NCBI GenBank assembly: GCA_937944065.1
Contig: CALDZS010000336.1
Coordinates: 1 to 10,204 of the forward strand
Origin: an uncultured Amylibacter sp.
GTDB taxonomy: Bacteria; Pseudomonadota; Alphaproteobacteria; Rhodobacterales; Rhodobacteraceae
Direction: 5' to 3'
DNA: 10,204 bases
Part shown: positions 6,439-10,204 of the stretch, one piece after another
Numbering within the stretch: position 1 is the stretch's first letter
Layout: every line of letters begins with the position of its first letter
Position numbers and translations under genes: made by a program
Notes under the pieces: model-generated
The model's input: only the letters and a program-made list of their open reading frames with translations
What the model was told of the DNA's origin: nothing
Database searches by the model: none

Positions 6439-7002
6439 ATGACCCATCCAGACCTGTATGTTTTGCGACACGGGCAAACGGAATGGAACCTCGTGGGACG
6501 TGTTCAAGGGCGTAAAAACTCTCCATTGACTGCTATGGGGCAGCAACATGCATTGATGCAAAAAACCTTGTTAGACGAGCTTGAAAACCGACCATCCAAG
6601 GTGTTTTGCAGCCCTCAAGGCAGGGCTGTCGACACGGCGCGTTTGGCGATAGGGTCTTTGGACAATGTCATTTTGGACGATCGCATCAAAGAGATCGGTT
6701 TTGGGGATTGGGAAGGATTGACTCGAGACGAAATCATTGCCCAGACGGATTATCCCTTTAACGATAAAACATGGAAATTTCGCAGCCCAGGCGGCGAAAA
6801 TTTTGACACGATTTACGCACGGATCGACAGTTTTTTGCAGGATGTGACTGAACCTGCAATCATCATAACTCACGGCGTTACTGCCACTGTGATGCGTGGA
6901 ATATGTATGGGAATGGGGCAATTGAAATTGCTGCAACTGTCTTCAGAACAGGGCTGTATCTTTCAAGTATCGAGTGGTGTCGAGACCATTTTGCGGGTCT
7001 AG
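6439..7002 (+). CDS. Histidine phosphatase family protein (phosphoglycerate mutase-like)
   Basis: A 187-residue cytoplasmic enzyme of the histidine phosphatase superfamily, which passes phosphate through an active-site histidine. The catalytic set is present: RHG (Arg10, His11) in LRHGQTEWN; Arg62 in the CSPQGRAVDTA block; acid residue Glu85 in KEIGFGDWEG; and His145 in ITHG. The start at 6439 puts the RHG motif at residue 10, where it normally lies. The small size resembles GpmB- and CobC-like phosphatases rather than glycolytic mutases, so it more probably dephosphorylates a small metabolite; which one cannot be told, and no cobalamin genes are nearby. Its stop codon overlaps the stop of the convergent hemB. 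No clear promoter was seen upstream. Confidence 0.9.
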   Translation: MTHPDLYVLRHGQTEWNLVGRVQGRKNSPLTAMGQQHALMQKTLLDELENRPSKVFCSPQGRAVDTARLAIGSLDNVILDDRIKEIGFGDWEGLTRDEIIAQTDYPFNDKTWKFRSPGGENFDTIYARIDSFLQDVTEPAIIITHGVTATVMRGICMGMGQLKLLQLSSEQGCIFQVSSGVETILRV

Positions 7003-8009
7003 ATACTCATTGGGTCGCTCAGTTTTTGCGCGATTTCCATCGCGTAATATGTCAATATTCCCGTGCATCCAGCACGCTTGAACCCAAGCAAACTTTCTGC
7101 AATTGCGCTGTCGCGATCAATCCAACCATTTGCTGCCGCTGCCTCGATCATCGCGTATTCTCCAGAGACTTGATAGGCAAAGGTCGGGGCGCCAGTTTCT
7201 CGTGATACGCGAGAACACAAATCAAGGTAGGGCATGCCGGGTTTCACCATGACCATGTCAGCACCTTCGTCCAGATCACGCAAGGCCATCCGTAACGCCT
7301 CGTCTGAATTGGCAGGGTCCATCTGATAGGTTTTCTTGTCGCCCTTTAGTGCGCCCGTCGCCCCGACAGCGTCACGGAATGGGCCGTAAAATGCAGATGC
7401 GTATTTTGCCGAATACGCCATGATCGATACATTCGGAAAATCGTTTTGTTCCAACGCTCTGCGGATCATACCTATTCTACCGTCCATCATGTCAGAAGGT
7501 CCAAGTATATCGGCACCTGCTTCTGCGTGTGACAGTGCTTGGCGTTCCAAAATCATCAGAGTTTCGTCGTTCATGACTTCGCCATCGCGCACCAAACCAT
7601 CATGCCCGTCTGCGTTGTATGGATCAAGTGCGACATCCAACATGATGCCAATATCGGGTACGGCCGCCTTGATCGCTCGCGTGGCGCGATTTACCAGATT
7701 GTCTGGATTGTACGCTTCTTCGCAGTCAGAAGTTTTCAAATTTTCAGGGGTATTGGGAAATAATGCAATGACAGGAATTTCTACATTGGCAGCCTCGTTG
7801 GCGGCAACAATTGCGCGATCAATGCTCAGACGGTTCACGCCGGGCATGGACGCGACAGGTTCTTCAACATTCTCGCCTTCGCAAATGAAAATCGGCCAAA
7901 TCAGGTCGGACGGTGACAATTGTGTTTGCGCAACCATGCGGCGCATCCAGTCGGATTGGCGCAATCTGCGCGGGCGGCCCATGGGAAATGGTGCAGGGGG
8001 TGTTGTCAT
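6999..8009 (-). CDS. hemB: Delta-aminolevulinic acid dehydratase (porphobilinogen synthase)
   Basis: Condenses two 5-aminolevulinate molecules into porphobilinogen, the first common step to haem, bacteriochlorophyll and cobalamin; cytoplasmic, normally octameric. The 336 residues are full length. Seen: the N-terminal arm with GRPRRLRQSDWMRRM, the Schiff-base lysines Lys202 (AYSAKYASAFYGPFRD) and Lys256 (MVMVKPGMPYLD), PSDMMDGRIG (171-180), and QVSGEYAMI near 280-288. The metal-site region reads LDVALDPYNADGHDG (124-138). The cysteines of zinc-dependent enzymes are absent, as in the alphaproteobacterial type that uses Mg2+ or does without active-site zinc. The ATG at 8009 has only a weak AGG upstream. 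A promoter candidate lies about 35 bases before it. Confidence 0.96.
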   Translation of the reverse strand: MTTPPAPFPMGRPRRLRQSDWMRRMVAQTQLSPSDLIWPIFICEGENVEEPVASMPGVNRLSIDRAIVAANEAANVEIPVIALFPNTPENLKTSDCEEAYNPDNLVNRATRAIKAAVPDIGIMLDVALDPYNADGHDGLVRDGEVMNDETLMILERQALSHAEAGADILGPSDMMDGRIGMIRRALEQNDFPNVSIMAYSAKYASAFYGPFRDAVGATGALKGDKKTYQMDPANSDEALRMALRDLDEGADMVMVKPGMPYLDLCSRVSRETGAPTFAYQVSGEYAMIEAAAANGWIDRDSAIAESLLGFKRAGCTGILTYYAMEIAQKLSDPMSI

Positions 8010-8042
8010 TGTCGGGTAAACCTGTTTTTCATGTTTTTGCGC

Positions 8043-8070
8043 CTTATAAATGCACTATTGTGTATTTAAA
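8043..8070 (-). promoter_or_regulatory. Candidate promoter for hemB
   Basis: Minus strand TTTAAA (8070-8065), 16-base spacer, TATAAG (8048-8043): four and five of six consensus matches. Transcription would start near 8036 and leave a leader of about 27 bases. A weaker alternative, TTGTGG-17-TACACT, lies farther upstream. I saw no recognisable FNR-type TTGAT-N4-ATCAA site here. Confidence 0.4.
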
Positions 8071-8133
8071 GGCCAGTAGAACCGAAGAAAACAGTGTAGA
8101 TTTGATGTCGCATGACCACAAAGCGAGCCGTAG

Positions 8134-8643
8134 ATGAGTGATGATCTAGCGCGTATATTAGAATTAGAGAGTTTTTTAAACGTCTGGTTCTGGCTATTCT
8201 TGGCGTATGCGTGGTCGCGCGCAACTTATTTTTCTCTTGGCGTTCCGTTCCACGAGGCGCGCATGGCCTATGATCGCGAAGGCAAGTACATGACCGACTT
8301 CGAGACCTTGATGAGGATCAACGTAGAACATAACACCGAAATGTTTGACCAATACGGACCTTTCTTAATCGCCATATTGGCGTTCTTTTTGGCTACCATC
8401 GCAACGCTTGGGTTCGGTTTTAAATATCAGATCATGCAAGCTACATTTGCTTTGGTATTGCCGCTTAGCATTGCCACGCTGTTTTCATTGCGATTTGCTT
8501 ACCGTTTACGATCATCAGAGATCAGGGGAATTGCGCTTTGCCGAGCCTATTTCATGCACCGTCGTTTAAAACAGATTTTGGGATTTATGACATTGATTAT
8601 CATGGCGTTTTGGACCGGCGTGCGGATCATGCTGTTCCTATAG
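8134..8643 (+). CDS. Four-helix inner-membrane protein, function unknown
   Basis: A 169-residue integral membrane protein with four predicted hydrophobic helices at about 14-36, 75-98, 101-123 and 149-168. A charged loop between the first two (about 40-72) contains the RINVEHN segment. The pattern (ESFLNVWFW near the N terminus, a first helix ending in LGVPF, then an acidic loop with LMRINV) resembles small Rhodobacterales membrane proteins that databases label 'component of SufBCD complex'. I recall that label from memory; it is not evidence of function, and no suf genes are present here. There is only a weak ribosome-binding site before the ATG. It is divergent from hemB and 53 bases upstream of mfd on the same strand, so the two may share a transcript. 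Confidence 0.75.
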   Translation: MSDDLARILELESFLNVWFWLFLAYAWSRATYFSLGVPFHEARMAYDREGKYMTDFETLMRINVEHNTEMFDQYGPFLIAILAFFLATIATLGFGFKYQIMQATFALVLPLSIATLFSLRFAYRLRSSEIRGIALCRAYFMHRRLKQILGFMTLIIMAFWTGVRIMLFL

Positions 8644-8656
8644 CGTGGCACAACAT

Positions 8657-8681
8657 AAGCCTTGATGCAGGCATCTTGCTT
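8657..8681 (+). other. Imperfect stem-loop between the membrane gene and mfd
   Basis: AAGC (8657-8660) pairs with GCTT (8678-8681), and GATGC (8664-8668) with GCATC (8671-8675), separated by a CTT/TT internal loop and a two-base apex. The inner stem would have to open by a pair to form a real loop. No T-run follows, so it is not a typical intrinsic terminator. It ends 15 bases before the mfd start and could affect RNA stability or be chance. Confidence 0.25.
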
Positions 8682-8696
8682 GGATAATGGGGTTGC

Positions 8697-10204
8697 ATGA
8701 CGAACGCTACGCATAAAATCATCAAAACTGGCGGGGTCCCCGAAGGGTATGACGCCAAGTATGTTGCTGATTTCATGCGTAAATCAGGGCGCACTAGTGC
8801 ATTTGTGTGCCGAGACGAAAAGCGCATGATAGCGGTGAGACAGGCGCTAGCTTTTTTCGCCCCTGATTTGCCAGTGATCGAATTTCCAGCCTGGGACTGC
8901 TTGCCTTACGATCGGCTGTCACCCAATGCCGATGTATCAGCACGGCGTATGGCTAGCTTGGCGGCCCTAAACGCCAATTCAGAAACTGCATTCATTGTTT
9001 TGACCACCACTGCAGCGGTTGCGCAATATGTGCCAAGCCGCGAGACAATGGCGGGGTCCAGCTTTGTCGCCACGGTTGGGCGACAGTTGGACGAGGCGGC
9101 GCTGCGTAGTTATTTCACGCGCATGGGATTTGTGCAGACGCCAACGGTGTTAGAAGCGGGCGATTACGCCATTCGTGGCGGATTGATTGATGTGTTTGCC
9201 CCCGGTGATGTAGGCCCAGTTCGGCTAGATTTATTTGGTGATGTTTTGGACGGCGCACGTCGGTTTGATGCAACCACGCAGCGCACAATCGAGCAATTGG
9301 ATCGTTTGGAACTCGCTCCCGTCTCGGAAGTGATCTTGGATGATCCTTCGATCGAGCGGTTCAGAGCAAAGTATCGGCGTGAATTTGGTGCGGCTGGCAC
9401 GGACGATCCCTTGTATGAAAGCATAAGTTCGGGACGCAAATATCAAGGGGTCGAGCACTGGGCACCATATTTCCATGATCGGATGGAAACTTTGATCGAT
9501 TACCTTCCAAATGCGACCGTTTTTTTGGACGAAGGCGTGTTGGCCGACTACCCCAAACGCTGGGGCAATATAACCGGTCAATACGACGCGCGCATGGCCG
9601 CTCTGGCGTCGAAATCGCGTATGGATACAGTCTATAAACCTTGCGCGCCTGACTTGTTATACCTGTCACCAGACGCGCTAGAATCCGTATTTTTAACCCG
9701 AGAACAGCGACGTTTCAGCACGATCCCGCAAGGCGTAGGACCCGACTTGATAGATATTGGTGGTAAGATGGGGCGCAATTTTGCTCCTGAGCGCCAAGAC
9801 GAAAGCCAAAGTATTTTCAAAGCGTTGGCCGAACATATTGAAATATCGCGGAAAACAACAAACGTTATTTTAGCCTCTTTTTCAAAAGGTGCGCGCGAAC
9901 GTTTATCAGGAATGTTGGCGGAACAAGAGGTTACTGGTGCTGTACCCGTCGCGCGGTTCGATGATATCAAAGGTGATGCAGGTAACCTCGCGCTTGCCGT
10001 TTGGCCGCTGGACGAAGGTTTTACCGCCAAGGGCCTGACCGTAATTTCTGAACAAGATGTGCTAGGCGAGCGATTTATCCGATCCAAATCCCGCAAGCGT
10101 AAAGCGGACAATTTTCTGACCGAGGCAGCTAGTCTGTCAGCAGGTGATCTGGTCGTTCATATTGACCACGGCGTGGGGCGGTTTACGGGGCTGGAAACTG
10201 TCAC
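8697..10204 (+). CDS. mfd: Transcription-repair coupling factor Mfd, N-terminal part (3'-truncated by the window edge)
   Basis: DNA translocase that removes RNA polymerase stalled at lesions and recruits UvrA; cytoplasmic. The frame stays open for 502 codons to the last base; whole Mfd proteins have about 1150 residues, so the translocase motor and C-terminal domain lie beyond the window. Seen in order: GVPEGYDA (13-20); the UvrB-homology segment PAWDCLPYDRLSPN (64-77) with SARRM shortly after; GDYAIRGGLIDVFAPG (155-170) followed by VRLDLFGD; the less conserved middle domain; and the start of the RNA-polymerase-interacting (CarD-like) domain at GDLVVHIDHGVGRF (483-496). The ATG at 8697 has GGGG five bases upstream and gives the expected N terminus. 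No frameshift seen. Probably transcribed with the membrane gene 53 bases before it. Confidence 0.95.
   Translation, partial: MTNATHKIIKTGGVPEGYDAKYVADFMRKSGRTSAFVCRDEKRMIAVRQALAFFAPDLPVIEFPAWDCLPYDRLSPNADVSARRMASLAALNANSETAFIVLTTTAAVAQYVPSRETMAGSSFVATVGRQLDEAALRSYFTRMGFVQTPTVLEAGDYAIRGGLIDVFAPGDVGPVRLDLFGDVLDGARRFDATTQRTIEQLDRLELAPVSEVILDDPSIERFRAKYRREFGAAGTDDPLYESISSGRKYQGVEHWAPYFHDRMETLIDYLPNATVFLDEGVLADYPKRWGNITGQYDARMAALASKSRMDTVYKPCAPDLLYLSPDALESVFLTREQRRFSTIPQGVGPDLIDIGGKMGRNFAPERQDESQSIFKALAEHIEISRKTTNVILASFSKGARERLSGMLAEQEVTGAVPVARFDDIKGDAGNLALAVWPLDEGFTAKGLTVISEQDVLGERFIRSKSRKRKADNFLTEAASLSAGDLVVHIDHGVGRFTGLETV

Noticed and set aside
7420..8019. Open frame of 199 codons on the + strand, antisense to hemB.
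   Set aside because: It lies entirely over intact hemB, has no recognisable domain and a serine/arginine-rich composition typical of a shadow frame.
9632..10111. Open frame of 159 codons on the - strand over mfd.
   Set aside because: The + strand frame is unbroken mfd with clear motifs; the antisense frame has no recognisable features.
1..10204. Search for mobile elements, CRISPR repeats, tRNA or rRNA genes, toxin-antitoxin pairs or a defence island.
   Set aside because: No transposase or integrase, no regularly spaced repeats, no RNA gene structure and no clustered small gene pairs seen; the content is mainly housekeeping.

Overview
This window reads as chromosome from an alphaproteobacterium, most likely a marine Rhodobacterales/Roseobacter-type organism of middling GC (rows I counted by hand run from about 43 to 53% GC). 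The evidence is the alphaproteobacterial style of HemB (no cysteine zinc site), the wording of the HflX, Rpe and Mfd motifs, and a small four-helix membrane protein of a type I associate with Rhodobacterales. Genes are tightly packed and change strand often. The longest non-coding stretch is about 210 bases (6230-6438), so there is no gene desert.

Layout. Positions 1-890 hold the 3' two-thirds of hflX (ribosome-associated GTPase), cut by the window start. A small DUF4262 gene follows (981-1481, +) and may be read from a leaderless transcript. Convergent to it is a large membrane-anchored penicillin-acylase-family Ntn hydrolase (1502-3979, -). Across a short divergent region carrying CTAAT/ATTAG repeats lie a beta-hydroxyacid dehydrogenase (4065-4937, +) and rpe (4955-5638, +), 17 bases apart and probably one operon. 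Next is a Tat-type lipoprotein with a SYLF/YSC84 domain (5675-6229, -) behind a good sigma70-like promoter, then a histidine phosphatase (6439-7002, +) whose stop codon overlaps that of the convergent hemB (6999-8009, -). Last come a four-helix membrane protein (8134-8643, +) and the first 502 codons of mfd (8697 to the window end, +), which stays open to the last base.

Functionally this is mostly a housekeeping neighbourhood: ribosome rescue (HflX), pentose phosphate/Calvin interconversion (Rpe), tetrapyrrole synthesis (HemB) and transcription-coupled repair (Mfd). Less defined envelope or accessory genes lie between them. I see no mobile element, CRISPR array, tRNA, rRNA or multi-gene defence system. 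The points most worth a second look are the DUF4262 gene with its predicted leaderless start, unusual residues in the active-site regions of the dehydrogenase and of Rpe, the divergent CTAAT operator-like repeats, and the uncharacterised membrane protein upstream of mfd. I did not find a convincing new biological system.
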